Shown here: positions 36,288 through 45,694 of the stretch, in pieces
Layout: each line of letters begins with the position of its first letter
How positions within the stretch are numbered: the stretch's first letter is position 1
Assembly: GCA_035626395.1 (NCBI GenBank)
Contig: DASPNR010000007.1
Coordinates: 124,001-188,000, forward strand
DNA length: 64,000 nucleotides
Direction of reading: 5' to 3'
From: Candidatus Limnocylindrales bacterium
Lineage (GTDB): Bacteria; Desulfobacterota; Binatia; UBA1149; CAITLU01
Notes under the pieces: generated by a model
The model's input: only the letters and a program-made list of their open reading frames with translations
Told to the model about the DNA's origin: nothing
Databases searched by the model: none
Translations under genes and position numbers: made by a program

Positions 36288-37304
36288 TCACCGCACGGTC
36301 GCGCCACGGGCGGCGGCAGCGGCAGAGTTCTTGGGCGGGACCTGCTCGATCTCGTGCGTGACGAAGGAGGCGATGCCAATCGCGGCGACCGCCTTGTCGT
36401 CATGGCCCGGAACCACGATCAGGCGCGGCTCGAGCAGCGAGAACTTCTTGATCCGCCAGATCTGCTCCCACCACATGCCCATGTCGTAGGCCGAGATCGG
36501 CTGCGCGGCCCACCGCCAGCTTTTCTCGGTCCAGGCAGCGTCGCCGGTCAGCAGCACAGGCGCCTCCGGCGTGCGCACGAGCATCCCCTGGCTGCCGGGC
36601 GTGTGCCCGGAAAGGTCGATGAGGAAAATGCTGCCGTCGCCGAAGAGATCGTGCGCACCGATGAACGTGCCCAGCGATTGCTCGGTGCCGTAATCGACGA
36701 CGCTCCACCGCGCCAGCCCGTCAAGAACCTCGGCGTCGACGAAGTCGGTTGCGCGCACGCCCGCCTCCGCCCATTCCTTCTCCGCGCGCGACACGACGAC
36801 GCGGGCATTCGTGAACGCATCGATGTCGCCGGTGTGATCGAAGTGCAGATGCGAGAGGACCACGGTGCCGACATTGCCGGGGTCGAGGCCAGCGTCGCGC
36901 ATCTGCGTCGACAGCCCCGCGCGTTCGGGAACGTCGAGCATCCGGAGCCTGGCTCCGAGCCAGCCCACGTAGCGCTCGGGCTCCTCGTGCGCGCGCTCGG
37001 CCATCCCGGTATCGAAGACCACCAAGCCCCTGGACGGATGCTCGATGACGAAGGCCCAGGCGCCCATGTCGATGCGCGCGGTCCAGCTGCCGCCGGCCCA
37101 CACAGCGCCCTCGACGCTGTTGACGTCACCGGTACGAAACGCGTGAATTCTCATGCCGGGAATTCCGGCATACGGCTGCTGCCATCGGTCGGTCGACGGC
37201 TCGATGCGCGGAACGGGAAGGGGCTGGTGACAGGCCGCGACCGCCACCGCCAACGATGCCGTTGCGGCAGCGAGGGCGGCGCGTCCGCTCACGACCAGTA
37301 GCAT
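36288..37304 (-). CDS. Metallo-beta-lactamase-fold lipoprotein
   Basis: 338 residues from ATG 37304. Signal peptide with lipobox VAAC, then a metallo-beta-lactamase domain with HLHFDHTGD, the further histidine in LSGHTPGSQG, an Asp in LLTGDAAW and the final histidine in VVPGHDD. This set fits N-acyl-homoserine lactonase-like and related hydrolases. Exported to the periplasm, so a quorum lactonase or another ester hydrolase is possible, but the substrate is not shown. The start overlaps the end of the DUF3024 gene by 16 bp. Confidence 0.9.
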   Translation of the reverse strand: MLLVVSGRAALAAATASLAVAVAACHQPLPVPRIEPSTDRWQQPYAGIPGMRIHAFRTGDVNSVEGAVWAGGSWTARIDMGAWAFVIEHPSRGLVVFDTGMAERAHEEPERYVGWLGARLRMLDVPERAGLSTQMRDAGLDPGNVGTVVLSHLHFDHTGDIDAFTNARVVVSRAEKEWAEAGVRATDFVDAEVLDGLARWSVVDYGTEQSLGTFIGAHDLFGDGSIFLIDLSGHTPGSQGMLVRTPEAPVLLTGDAAWTEKSWRWAAQPISAYDMGMWWEQIWRIKKFSLLEPRLIVVPGHDDKAVAAIGIASFVTHEIEQVPPKNSAAAAARGATVR

Positions 37305-37648
37305 CCGAACGGATCGCGCGAGATCTCGGACAGACAATCGGCGATGGAGCCGCAGAAGGTATCGCCGCCGGCGTGGCAGTACGCGGTCCAGCGGCCGTTG
37401 CCCTTCTTCCAGAAGAGCTGGTAGCGATCGCCCTGCGGCCGCAGCTGCGCGATGCGTTGATCGACGACGTCGCAACCGCACGCATCAGGCGCACGATGTA
37501 CGACGGTGATCACGCCGGCGCTGGCACGAGCCAGAATCTCGCCGCGCGTCCCTACACGCCATCCGAGCTGTCGACGTACGAGAAAAGGGAGGAAGTCGAA
37601 GACGGTGGCACCGTGCTGCGTTTTTTCGGAGACGGAGCTGCGTGCCAT
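37289..37648 (-). CDS. DUF3024 family protein
   Basis: 119 residues from ATG 37648. The C-terminal half has the family look: RIAQLRPQGDRYQLFWKKGNGRW (centre RYQLFWKKGNGRW), a Cys-His-containing middle and the closing LSEISRDPFGCYWS, where members end in DPxGCFWG. Function unknown. Two cysteine/histidine clusters might bind metal. It is immediately upstream of the metallo-beta-lactamase gene. The open frame extends over 1.8 kb upstream, but that part is antisense to the glycosyltransferase gene. Confidence 0.8.
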   Translation of the reverse strand: MARSSVSEKTQHGATVFDFLPFLVRRQLGWRVGTRGEILARASAGVITVVHRAPDACGCDVVDQRIAQLRPQGDRYQLFWKKGNGRWTAYCHAGGDTFCGSIADCLSEISRDPFGCYWS

Positions 37649-37762
37649 GACGCGCGAGAATAATCGCGAGAAAACCGAATTGGCAAATGCGCACAGGTCC
37701 GGAAGAGGGAGCGCGCGCGATGTTTGCGCCGTCGACATCGCGTCTCGTTTCGAGGCGGTGTA

Positions 37763-39541
37763 GTGAGCGGGATGCGCCAGCGCAGTGAGACGTTCCCGGT
37801 CGCGCTGCCGGCCGCGCTCATCGCCGCCGTCATCACGGGTTTCGCGGTGCTTTCGTGGCCGGCGCTGACACGTGTCCCGTTCTACACCAAGGGCGAGCCG
37901 CGTGAGGCGCTCGTCGTGCAGTCGCTTGCTGGCGGTGACAACGTGATCCTGCCGACGCGCAATGGCAACGAGCTGCCTTCCAAGCCGCTCCTGTTCCACT
38001 GGCTCGGCGCGGCCATCAGCATTCTTGACGGCGGCGTCACGGAAGCGACGGTGCGCATGCCGTCGCTGATCGCATCCGTCGTCACGCTGGTCGCCACTGC
38101 GGCGGCGGCATGGGCATGGGCCGGACCTTCCACCGCTGCGGCGTCGACGGTGGTTCTGGCCACATCGCTGCAATGGCTGGCCTCTTCGGTCACCGCGCGC
38201 GTGGACCTGCTGCTGGCCGCCTGCATCGCGCTGGCGCTGTTCGCGTTCGCCCGGGCCTACCATGCGGGCCGGCCGATCCCGCTCGCCACGTACGCGCTGA
38301 TGGTCGCGGCGACGTTGACCAAGGGACCGGTCGGGCTGGTGCTGCCGTCGATGGTGGTGCTCGCCTTCCTGTGGGCGCGTCGAGATCTGGCCTACCTCCG
38401 CGCGGCCGACGCACGCCGTCTGGCGGCGGCATGCGCCGCCGCCAGCATCTGGTACGTGGCCGCCTTCGTCGTGGGCGGCGAGGCGTTCGTGGCCAAGCAG
38501 ATCCTCAAGGAGAACGTCTTGCGCGTTCTCGATCCCGACAGTGTCGATGCAGGTCACGTGCGGCCGTTCTGGTACTACGTGCCGCTCCTGGCGGCCGGCG
38601 CCGCACCGTGGACACTGTTCGCGCCGGCGCTGGCGGTCTCGTGGCGGCGCCGGCGCTCCGAGCTCCTCGAGGGGCCGATGCTGCTGCCGCTGGTATGGCT
38701 GGCGGTGACGGTGGGGCTGTTCTCGCTGGCCGGCTCCAAGCGCTCCGTTTACCTGCTGCCGGCCTATCCGGCGATCGCCCTGCTGGTGGGCCGGGCGTGG
38801 GCCACGCTCGATGAGGATTGCACCGAGCCGTCGCGCGCTCGCGAAGTCTCGATGACGATCGGTGCGGCTGCCATAGGCGTGCTCGCGACGGTCGCGGCCA
38901 TGGCCGTGGCCGCGCACCTTGCCGGAGCGCAGGTCGCGCCGATGCTGGCACCGCTGATGAGCGAGACTGACAATGCCAATGTGCCGGCCGCGCTCGCATC
39001 GATCGACGCGCATCAGGGCCTGGCGGCGCTGTGGGCGGCGCTCGTCGTCGCAGCCACGGCGGGGATGGGTTTTGCGCTGCGCGGCGGCCGCTGCCGCGCC
39101 GTCATGGGCTGCGCCGCCGCGATCGTGATGGCCACGGCGGTGTTCGCGTCCACCACGCTGCTTCCTGCGTTGGCGGAGCGCCGCAGCAGCCGCGGCTTCC
39201 TTTCGCGCGCGGAGGCGGTGCTGCCGGCGGACGCGCCGTTGTCCTTTTTCGGAGGCATCGATTATGGGGCCGTGTTCTACCGGGGAAGGCCCATCCCGAC
39301 GCTCGAGAGGCTCGCGGATCTTTCTCCAATCGACGGAGCCTGGCTCCTTACGCGGCGCGCCAGCCTGCCGGCTCTGGCAACGCAGGCGCAAGAATGGAAG
39401 ACAGGGCACGAGGCGTCGGGGACGTATGACGTCGCCGAAGTGCTGGCAGACCAACCATCGCAATCGTCGCTCCTACTGGTGCGCATCGTGAGGCGGCCGA
39501 GAGATGAGCGCTCCAGCGGAAATCGAGAAGCCCGACCGTGA
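37763..39541 (+). CDS. ArnT/PMT-type membrane glycosyltransferase
   Basis: 592 residues from GTG 37763 (ATG 37772 is an alternative). GT-C fold: an extracytoplasmic first loop with the acidic YTKGEPREA motif, about 11-12 membrane helices and a soluble C-terminal domain. Similar to the 4-amino-4-deoxy-L-arabinose transferase family, which moves sugars from undecaprenyl phosphate to lipid A or other acceptors. The sugar and acceptor cannot be told. The final 38 bp overlap the mgtE start. The leader upstream is A/T-richer than average. Confidence 0.87.
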   Translation: MSGMRQRSETFPVALPAALIAAVITGFAVLSWPALTRVPFYTKGEPREALVVQSLAGGDNVILPTRNGNELPSKPLLFHWLGAAISILDGGVTEATVRMPSLIASVVTLVATAAAAWAWAGPSTAAASTVVLATSLQWLASSVTARVDLLLAACIALALFAFARAYHAGRPIPLATYALMVAATLTKGPVGLVLPSMVVLAFLWARRDLAYLRAADARRLAAACAAASIWYVAAFVVGGEAFVAKQILKENVLRVLDPDSVDAGHVRPFWYYVPLLAAGAAPWTLFAPALAVSWRRRRSELLEGPMLLPLVWLAVTVGLFSLAGSKRSVYLLPAYPAIALLVGRAWATLDEDCTEPSRAREVSMTIGAAAIGVLATVAAMAVAAHLAGAQVAPMLAPLMSETDNANVPAALASIDAHQGLAALWAALVVAATAGMGFALRGGRCRAVMGCAAAIVMATAVFASTTLLPALAERRSSRGFLSRAEAVLPADAPLSFFGGIDYGAVFYRGRPIPTLERLADLSPIDGAWLLTRRASLPALATQAQEWKTGHEASGTYDVAEVLADQPSQSSLLLVRIVRRPRDERSSGNREARP

Positions 39542-40856
39542 CCTCATCACGGCGCTGCTGGAAGCAGGCGACGAAGGCGCGCTGCGCGAGCGCCTGACCG
39601 ACCTCCATCCGGCCGACCTCGGCGACCTGCTCGACTCGCTGGAAGATCCCGAGCGCGCGCTTCAACTCTTTCGTCTGCTCAGTCCGGAGACCGCCTCCGA
39701 AGTCATTCGCGAGGTCAACGAGCATACCCGTGGATCGCTGGCCGAGATGCTCTCGGACGCGCGCCTGACCGCGGTCCTGGAGCGCCTCGACACCGACGAC
39801 GCCGCCGACCTGCTCGGCAAGCTGCCCGAGGACCGGCTCGATCGCCTGCTGCGGCGGGCTAGCCCCGAGGTACGGCGCAACGTCGCCGGCCTGCTCACCT
39901 ACCCCGAAGACAGCGCCGGCGGCATCATGAAGACCGAGGTGGCGACGGCGCCTGCCGACTCCACCGTGCGCGAGGTCATCGACTATATCCGCAAGCGCGC
40001 CGACGACTTTCACGACGTCAACGACGTCTTCGTCGCCGACGCACAAAGACGTCTGGTCGGGCGCGTGCCGCTTCGTTCCCTCCTGCTCTACGACGATGAT
40101 GCTGTGCTCGCCGACTTCATGGAGCCCGAGCCCGCCTCGGTCGAGGTCGACGTCGATCAGGAAGAAGTCGCGCGCATGTTCGAGAAGTACGACCTGCTCA
40201 CGCTGCCGGTCGTGGATGCGCTCGGCCGCGTGGTCGGCCGCATCACGGTCGACGACATCGTCGACGTCATCGCCGAGGAGGCCACCGAGGACATCCTCAA
40301 GCTGGCCGGCGTCGGCGAGGAATCCATCACCACCGGCGGCCCGCTCCAGGCGGTGCGCTCGCGGCTTCCGTGGCTGGCGTTCAACTTCCTCACCGCGGCC
40401 TTGAGCGCGTTCATCATCGCGCAGTTCGAGGACACCATCCGCGAGGTCGCGATCGCCGCCGCGCTGATGACGGTGATCTCGGCGCTGGCCGGCAACGCCG
40501 GAACGCAGACGATGACGGTGCTGGTGCGCGGCATCGCCCTCGGCGAGGCGGGGCGCGCGCAGGCTCGGCGCCTGCTGCTGCGCGAGGCGCTGACCTCCTT
40601 CATCAGCGGCGCGCTGCTGGGACTGTCCTCGGCCTTGATCGTCTTCGTCTGGCGCGGCGACGCGCGCCTCGCGCTCGTCATGGGGCTGGCGCTGCTGATC
40701 AACCTTCAGGTTTCGGCGGCGGTGGGCACGCTGGTTCCGCTGATGCTGCGCGGGATGGGCCTGGACCCGGCGGTGTCCTCGTCGGTGCTCGTCACCGCAG
40801 CGACCGACTGGGGCGGCTTCTTCGTGTTCCTGGGTCTGTTGACGCTGATGCTGTAG
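39504..40856 (+). CDS. mgtE: Magnesium transporter MgtE
   Basis: 450 residues, the typical length. N-terminal domain of helical repeats (LHPADLGDLLDSLEDPERALQ), two CBS domains at about 135-260, a plug helix and five membrane helices. The selectivity region is EIT-like AGNAGTQTM (SALAGNAGTQT) and the pore-lining aspartate lies in the final helix segment TAATDWGGFF. Channel for Mg2+ gated by intracellular Mg2+ binding to the N and CBS domains. Overlaps the preceding gene by 38 bp. Confidence 0.95.
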   Translation: MSAPAEIEKPDRDLITALLEAGDEGALRERLTDLHPADLGDLLDSLEDPERALQLFRLLSPETASEVIREVNEHTRGSLAEMLSDARLTAVLERLDTDDAADLLGKLPEDRLDRLLRRASPEVRRNVAGLLTYPEDSAGGIMKTEVATAPADSTVREVIDYIRKRADDFHDVNDVFVADAQRRLVGRVPLRSLLLYDDDAVLADFMEPEPASVEVDVDQEEVARMFEKYDLLTLPVVDALGRVVGRITVDDIVDVIAEEATEDILKLAGVGEESITTGGPLQAVRSRLPWLAFNFLTAALSAFIIAQFEDTIREVAIAAALMTVISALAGNAGTQTMTVLVRGIALGEAGRAQARRLLLREALTSFISGALLGLSSALIVFVWRGDARLALVMGLALLINLQVSAAVGTLVPLMLRGMGLDPAVSSSVLVTAATDWGGFFVFLGLLTLML

Positions 40857-40975
40857 TTGACGGCCGGGCACAGCGTGCCGTCTGCGGCGTTGCCGACCGC
40901 GTGCCCGCTCCGCCAGCTTGCCCGCTTGCGCGGCGCGCGCCTTGCAGCGGGGCACACTCTGCGCGACCTGCAAGA

Positions 40976-41815
40976 CTAGAAATCTTCGATGAGGGACCGA
41001 TAGGAGATCGGATCCACGCCCGACTCCGTAATCGCTTCGCGCACGATGCGGCTGCTGATGACGGCTGCCTCGCCCACACCGTCGAACTGATGGAACATCG
41101 AGCCGGGACGGCATACGAGCTCGGTGACGCCGTTCGGGAGGGCCTTGATGCGCGCAGCCACCGCGTGCTCGGTGGCAGGCCGCTGCAGGCTCAGAGGCTC
41201 GACGCGGTCGGGCCGCACGAACGACCTGGCACGCAGCCCGCCCCAGCGCACGATCATGCCGAGCACGCGTGATTCGGCCGCCGCCTGCACGACAGGGAGG
41301 CCCGAGCGCTGGTCCATCGGGACCAGGCGCGAGCACGGCATGCGCAGCGCGTGGATCGGATACTCCTCCGCCAGCTCCTTGATCACCGACAGCACCGTCG
41401 GATGGAGATGCAGGTGATAGTGCGAAGAAAGGAAGTTCAGGTTGAGCCCCGTAGCCAGGAACTTCTCGATCTGCGCCCGGATCTCGCTCTTGAGCTCCTC
41501 TCGCAGCCCGGCGCGCTTGCGGTACAGCCAGGCCGCTTCCAGCGGCCGGTCGACGAAGCGGCCGGCGCCATCGACGAGGTTGGGGATGTGCCGCCGGGGC
41601 AGCGTGGAGACGCCGTCGCACAGCACCAGCTGCAGCCCGACGCCCAGTCCCGGGCGCATCGAGGCTGCCACCGTCGCCGAATGCGAGGCCGTCGCGGTCA
41701 CCCGCAGCGACGCGCTGGTGACGATGCCGCTCTCGTAGCCGGCGATCACCGCGTCGTTGACCTCGGGCAGCAGGCCGAAGTCGTCGGCCGTGATGATGAC
41801 ACACCGTCGTTTCAA
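40976..41815 (-). CDS. hpnK: ChbG/HpnK family deacetylase
   Basis: 279 residues. Polysaccharide-deacetylase-like fold of the YdjC/ChbG group with TADDFGLLPEVNDAV (metal-binding Asp pair), GLQLVLCDGVS and the HYHLHLHPTV segment. Members named HpnK occur in hopanoid clusters, and ChbG removes an acetyl from chitobiose. The HpnK reading is based on general resemblance (LSSHYHLHLHPTVLSVIKELAEEYPI, core SSHYHLHLHPTV). No hopanoid genes are adjacent. The 119 bp to mgtE hold only GC-rich inverted repeats without a T tract. Confidence 0.8.
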   Translation of the reverse strand: MKRRCVIITADDFGLLPEVNDAVIAGYESGIVTSASLRVTATASHSATVAASMRPGLGVGLQLVLCDGVSTLPRRHIPNLVDGAGRFVDRPLEAAWLYRKRAGLREELKSEIRAQIEKFLATGLNLNFLSSHYHLHLHPTVLSVIKELAEEYPIHALRMPCSRLVPMDQRSGLPVVQAAAESRVLGMIVRWGGLRARSFVRPDRVEPLSLQRPATEHAVAARIKALPNGVTELVCRPGSMFHQFDGVGEAAVISSRIVREAITESGVDPISYRSLIEDF

Positions 41816-41958
41816 GGGAGGTCCGGGGCCTTGGCGATATCAGCCGAGGAGGACGCGGGCAAGCCGGCGGCGCAGCGGCAAACGCGCGGAATTCTGTGGC
41901 TTTGGCTGTCTGCGATGGCCGCCTCGTCGGGCGGGCGCCGCGCGCGCCGGTGTGCAGG

Positions 41959-43797
41959 TCAGCGAAGCGCGGCGTGCAGGCGCGAGCGCGCGTCGGTGAG
42001 CGTGGCCTCGTCGGATTCCTCCAGGGCGATGAGCTGCTCGCCCGTGGCCGTCTCCGGCTCCTGAAGCCAGAATGCCAGGATGGTGCTGGCGTCGGCGGTG
42101 GGGAGCTCGTCGCGCGGAGGCAGCTGCCCCGCCCACGCCCGCCGCACGGTCGCCAGCAAAGCGTCCACATCGTCGTCGCCGCGAACGCTCCATGTGCCGA
42201 TGCATCGACCGGCCACCACGGCCGCGACGAAGGCGCCACTGCCGAGCGGCGCCGGCGCCAGCGCCAGGTAATGCAAGGCGTTGATCAGCCAGTGCGAGCG
42301 CTGCGCCAGACGCTCGAGACGGCGCGCGGCCGCCTGGTAGCGGCCGTAGTCGGGGCTGCCTTGCGGCAGATGCAGGTTGGCCAGCAGCTCGCGTGGCCCG
42401 AAGCGGCTGCGCAGGCATCGTGACAACGCCTCGACCTGCTGCGCATAGCTGTCGGCATCGACCAGGGCGTTGCACGGGCTGGAGCAGCGCCCGGCCGGTC
42501 CCAGCGAACAGGGCTGATACTGCGGATCCGGCTTGAGCGGCCCCGGACACGTGCGCAGGCGGAAGGACGCCGCCACCAGCTCGGCGGCGTCGTTGGCGAA
42601 CGCACGTCCCCGCAGCGGTCCTACGTACAGCGAGTCGTCGGGTGCAACGCGCGGAGCGACGAACACGCGCGGGAACGGTGCGCGCGTGGACACCTTGACG
42701 AACGAGCCGCGCGGCAGGTGACGGTCGCCGCGGTTGTAGCTCGGCTCGAAGCGGTGGATGTCGGCCGCCTCCAGCAGCGCCGCTTCCAGGGTCGAGCCGC
42801 AGCGCGTGAACGAGATCTCGTAGGTTTTGGAGATCATCGCCAGCTGCCGGTCGCTGGCGTGATCGGCAGCCAGAAAGTACTGCAGCACGCGCTCGCGCAG
42901 ATTGTCGGCGCGGCCGATGAACAGCGGCTCCTCCTCGCGACCGATCAGGCGGTAGACGCCGGGCGCCGCCGGCAGCTCTTCGAGGTCCGACTGCCGTACG
43001 TGGATCTCGAGGCGGCGCGGCGCGGCCGGATCCGCCTGCGCTTCGATCAGCTCGTGCACGCGCCTGGCGCCGCGCTCCTGCAGCATCGGGACGAAGCGGG
43101 CGAGCAGTTCCACCGTCATCTCCGCATCCGCCATCGCGCGGTGGCGGCGCGACGGCGCCAGGCCGAAGTGCGTGCACAGCGCTTCGAGCGACGTGCGGCG
43201 CTGGTCGGGCATCAGACGCTGCGCCAGCTTGACGGTGCATAGCGTGGGCAGGCCCAGCGGGCGCCCGACCCATCGCTGGCAGGCGTGGTCGAGCAGCCGC
43301 GCGTCGAAGGCGGCGTTGTGCGCCACCAGCACGGCGCCCTCGGCAAAGGCCGCGAACTGCGCGATGACCGTGCGGATCGGCGGTGCCTTGGCCACCATCG
43401 CATCGGAGATGCCGGTCAGCTTGGTGACGAAGCTCGGGATGGGCCGCCCGGGATTGACGAGCGACTCGAAACGCCCGACCTCGCGAAGCCCTTCCAGACG
43501 GATGGCGCCGATCTCGGTCACGCCCTCGTCATCGGGTCGGTGTCCGGTCGTCTCCAGATCGACGACCACGAACGGGGCCGAGGAGATCTCGGCGTCGAGC
43601 ACGTGCTCTTCGGCCAGCGACCACGCCGCGCCGGCATCGCGTTCGCGAAAGCGCGGATCGTCGGCGAGCAGCGCGCGCAGGAAGCTGCGACCGAATTCGC
43701 TGTCGCGCGAGCGGCCATCGAAGAGGAGATCCAGAAGCTCGGCCACCGGCGCAGGCCCGCTGCGCTCGGCGAGAAAGGAATGGAGGCGGTTGCGCAC
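41959..43797 (-). CDS. DnaQ-type exonuclease fused to a GIY-YIG nuclease domain
   Basis: 612 residues. After an N-terminal helical stretch, a DEDDh 3'-5' exonuclease domain spans about 75-245: VVVDLETTG (Asp 80, Glu 82), HNAAFDARLL and HRAMADAEMT. A UvrC-like GIY-YIG domain follows from about 278 (PGVYRLIG, LFIGRADNLRERVLQYF, EAADIHRFEPSYNRG). The last 180 residues hold a small cysteine cluster (RTCPGPLK, CSLGPAGRCSSPCNAL) as in UvrC. The UvrC helix-hairpin-helix and RNase H-like endonuclease domains are absent. Similar fusions are known in mycobacteria. Probably a repair or editing nuclease. Confidence 0.9.
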   Translation of the reverse strand: MRNRLHSFLAERSGPAPVAELLDLLFDGRSRDSEFGRSFLRALLADDPRFRERDAGAAWSLAEEHVLDAEISSAPFVVVDLETTGHRPDDEGVTEIGAIRLEGLREVGRFESLVNPGRPIPSFVTKLTGISDAMVAKAPPIRTVIAQFAAFAEGAVLVAHNAAFDARLLDHACQRWVGRPLGLPTLCTVKLAQRLMPDQRRTSLEALCTHFGLAPSRRHRAMADAEMTVELLARFVPMLQERGARRVHELIEAQADPAAPRRLEIHVRQSDLEELPAAPGVYRLIGREEEPLFIGRADNLRERVLQYFLAADHASDRQLAMISKTYEISFTRCGSTLEAALLEAADIHRFEPSYNRGDRHLPRGSFVKVSTRAPFPRVFVAPRVAPDDSLYVGPLRGRAFANDAAELVAASFRLRTCPGPLKPDPQYQPCSLGPAGRCSSPCNALVDADSYAQQVEALSRCLRSRFGPRELLANLHLPQGSPDYGRYQAAARRLERLAQRSHWLINALHYLALAPAPLGSGAFVAAVVAGRCIGTWSVRGDDDVDALLATVRRAWAGQLPPRDELPTADASTILAFWLQEPETATGEQLIALEESDEATLTDARSRLHAALR

Positions 43798-43817
43798 GTG
43801 ATGCCCGCGAGGGCGCC

Positions 43818-44669
43818 TCAGCCGAGACCGAGGAACGAGCGCTTCGGCTTGGCGGACATGCGCGAGGTGATGCGGCGGATCTCCCCTTCCACGTCCTCGC
43901 GCAGCTCACGCACGCCCTGCTCGAAGCGGCGCTGCTCGGCTTCCTCGGCGCGCCGGTGCCGCTCGATTTCGGCATCGAGCCTGCTGGTGTAGCGCTCCAG
44001 GATCTGGCTGACCAGCACGTACATCTGCTGCGTCGGGCTCTGCGAGACGCCGCAGTGCGGACAGCGCAGGTTGATGCCCGGGGTGATGAAGCGGAAGCCG
44101 ACGGAATACTCGCCTTCGCAGCTCTTGCAGACGATCGGAACGTCGAAGTCCTCGAGCGACGCCGCCTGCGTGGCAGCCGGCTCGGGTGCCGCGGCAGCCG
44201 GCTTGGCGGACGGCGCTGGCTTGGCGGCGGGTGCGGCCGGCGAAGGGGCGGCGGCAGACGCAGCGGGCGCGGCAGCGGCAGCACCGGCGGACGCGACAGC
44301 GGCAGCATCGCCGCCCGCAGCCGCCGCACTGCCGCCGTCCTTGCGGAACCGCGACGGAAAATCCGCGGCGAAATCCGTGCCCGGGTGAAGCTGCCGGGCG
44401 CGTTCGATCAGCTGCGCTTCGGTCTCCGGGATCTTGGGGTCGGGAACGCAGCAATCGACGGGGCAGACGGCCGCGCAGGCTTCGTGGTCGAAGAAGCCGA
44501 CGCACTCGGTGCACTTGGCGGGAACGATGAAGAAGAAATCATTCGACAGGGGTGCATGCTTGACGCCCTGCCATTCGTACTCGACGCCGCCCTGATAGAT
44601 GGCGGTGTTCGGGCACTCCGGCTCGCAGGCCCCGCAGTTGATGCATTCCTCGGTAATGACCGTTGCCAT
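43818..44669 (-). CDS. Ferredoxin with added zinc-finger and coiled-coil domains
   Basis: 283 residues. N-terminal 2[4Fe-4S] ferredoxin: CINCGACEPECP and CTECVGFFDHEACAAVCPVDCC. Then a long Ala/Pro-rich linker at about 115-170, a zinc-finger-type segment (VCKSCEGEYSVGF and LRCPHCGV, two CxxC pairs), and a charged helical C-terminus that should form a coiled coil. Electron carrier in its N-terminal part; the extension may bind a partner. It lies 20 bp upstream of the DnaQ/GIY-YIG gene in the transcript direction. Confidence 0.9.
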   Translation of the reverse strand: MATVITEECINCGACEPECPNTAIYQGGVEYEWQGVKHAPLSNDFFFIVPAKCTECVGFFDHEACAAVCPVDCCVPDPKIPETEAQLIERARQLHPGTDFAADFPSRFRKDGGSAAAAGGDAAAVASAGAAAAAPAASAAAPSPAAPAAKPAPSAKPAAAAPEPAATQAASLEDFDVPIVCKSCEGEYSVGFRFITPGINLRCPHCGVSQSPTQQMYVLVSQILERYTSRLDAEIERHRRAEEAEQRRFEQGVRELREDVEGEIRRITSRMSAKPKRSFLGLG

Positions 44670-44752
44670 CCTCTCCTCCCGTCAGGCGGCGCGGAGTCAA
44701 ACACATGTCCCACAGCTATGCGAGTCTTTGCGTTCCGCGCTCGAGCCTGTCC

Positions 44753-45694
44753 TCAGAACTCGACGCTGAAGCCCTCCAACTCCCCGGTCTCGACGTCGGT
44801 CATCGTGACCTTGGCACGGTCGTAGTCCCCGACGGGGTAGTAGACGTAGCCGGCCGTCGATGCGCCCGGGCCGAGCCTGGCTCCCGCCAGCGCTTTTTCC
44901 GTCATGATCTTGGTCGCCGACGCGACGTTGCCGATGTTCGTCTGCTTGCCACCGGCCCCGGCGGCGGCCGATAGCCTGGCCGCGGCGTCGGCGGCCGACA
45001 GCGGATCGGCCGAGGTGCGCGAGCCGCGCACGCGCACCACGATGTCCTTGGGGTCGAATGTGTAGGAACGCGCGGTGCCGTTGCGGATGCTGACCCTGAT
45101 GGGAAGGATGCCGGCGCTGGCCAGGTCGGCGTCGAAATCGAGAACGGTCGAAAATCCTCGCTGCGGCTCGAGTCGGACGGTCATGCCCGCACCGGCTGGT
45201 TCCTGCTCGGGAGCCGAGGCCGCCGCGGTTCGCACCGCCGGCCTGGCGGGAGCGGCGGCGGATAGGCCTGCGCCAGCGCTTCCGTCGGCAGCCGGCGCGC
45301 CCGCTCGTCCTTCGATGTTGCCGTGCGCCACCGACAGCCCTGCCCTCCCCGTGACCGACAGGAAGATTCCGCGCTCGAAGGACTTGTCTCCCATCGTGGC
45401 CTGGTTCGGATCGATGTGGACGCCGGCGGCGTCGCACGTGATGGAGACGTCGCCGCGGCGATCGGGCCCGACGGCGGTGATCTTTCCGGCGCGGCCCGGA
45501 GCGGCCGGGGAGAACGAAGTGACCTTCATTCCCATGTCGCCGATGGAAGCGTAGACGACGCGATTGGCTTCGTCGCAGGTCAGGTCGGCGCTGTGGACGA
45601 TGTAGGACTGCGAGACGGGCGTGCAGGCAGCGAGCGCGACCGCCGCCAGCCACACCCGTGCCCGCCGCGGAAGGCCACGAGCGAGGATCTTCAT
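44753..45694 (-). CDS. Lipoprotein of unknown function
   Basis: 313 residues from ATG 45694. Lipobox LAAC within LAAVALAACTPV. The mature part has VVYASIGDMGMKVTSF near the start, an Ala/Gly/Pro-rich linker at about 125-175, and a beta-rich C-terminal half with RVSIRNGTARSYTFDP (centre VSIRNGTARSYTF) and VTMTDVETGELEGFSVEF at the end. I do not recognise the family. Its ATG overlaps the stop of the CDP-alcohol phosphotransferase gene (ATGA). Confidence 0.8.
   Translation of the reverse strand: MKILARGLPRRARVWLAAVALAACTPVSQSYIVHSADLTCDEANRVVYASIGDMGMKVTSFSPAAPGRAGKITAVGPDRRGDVSITCDAAGVHIDPNQATMGDKSFERGIFLSVTGRAGLSVAHGNIEGRAGAPAADGSAGAGLSAAAPARPAVRTAAASAPEQEPAGAGMTVRLEPQRGFSTVLDFDADLASAGILPIRVSIRNGTARSYTFDPKDIVVRVRGSRTSADPLSAADAAARLSAAAGAGGKQTNIGNVASATKIMTEKALAGARLGPGASTAGYVYYPVGDYDRAKVTMTDVETGELEGFSVEF

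Noticed and set aside
37649-39463. Upstream extension of the DUF3024 frame
   Set aside because: Antisense to the membrane glycosyltransferase; only the last 119 codons look like a real protein.
41959-43797. UvrC nucleotide excision nuclease
   Set aside because: An exonuclease domain is in front, and the C-terminal endonuclease and helix-hairpin-helix are missing.
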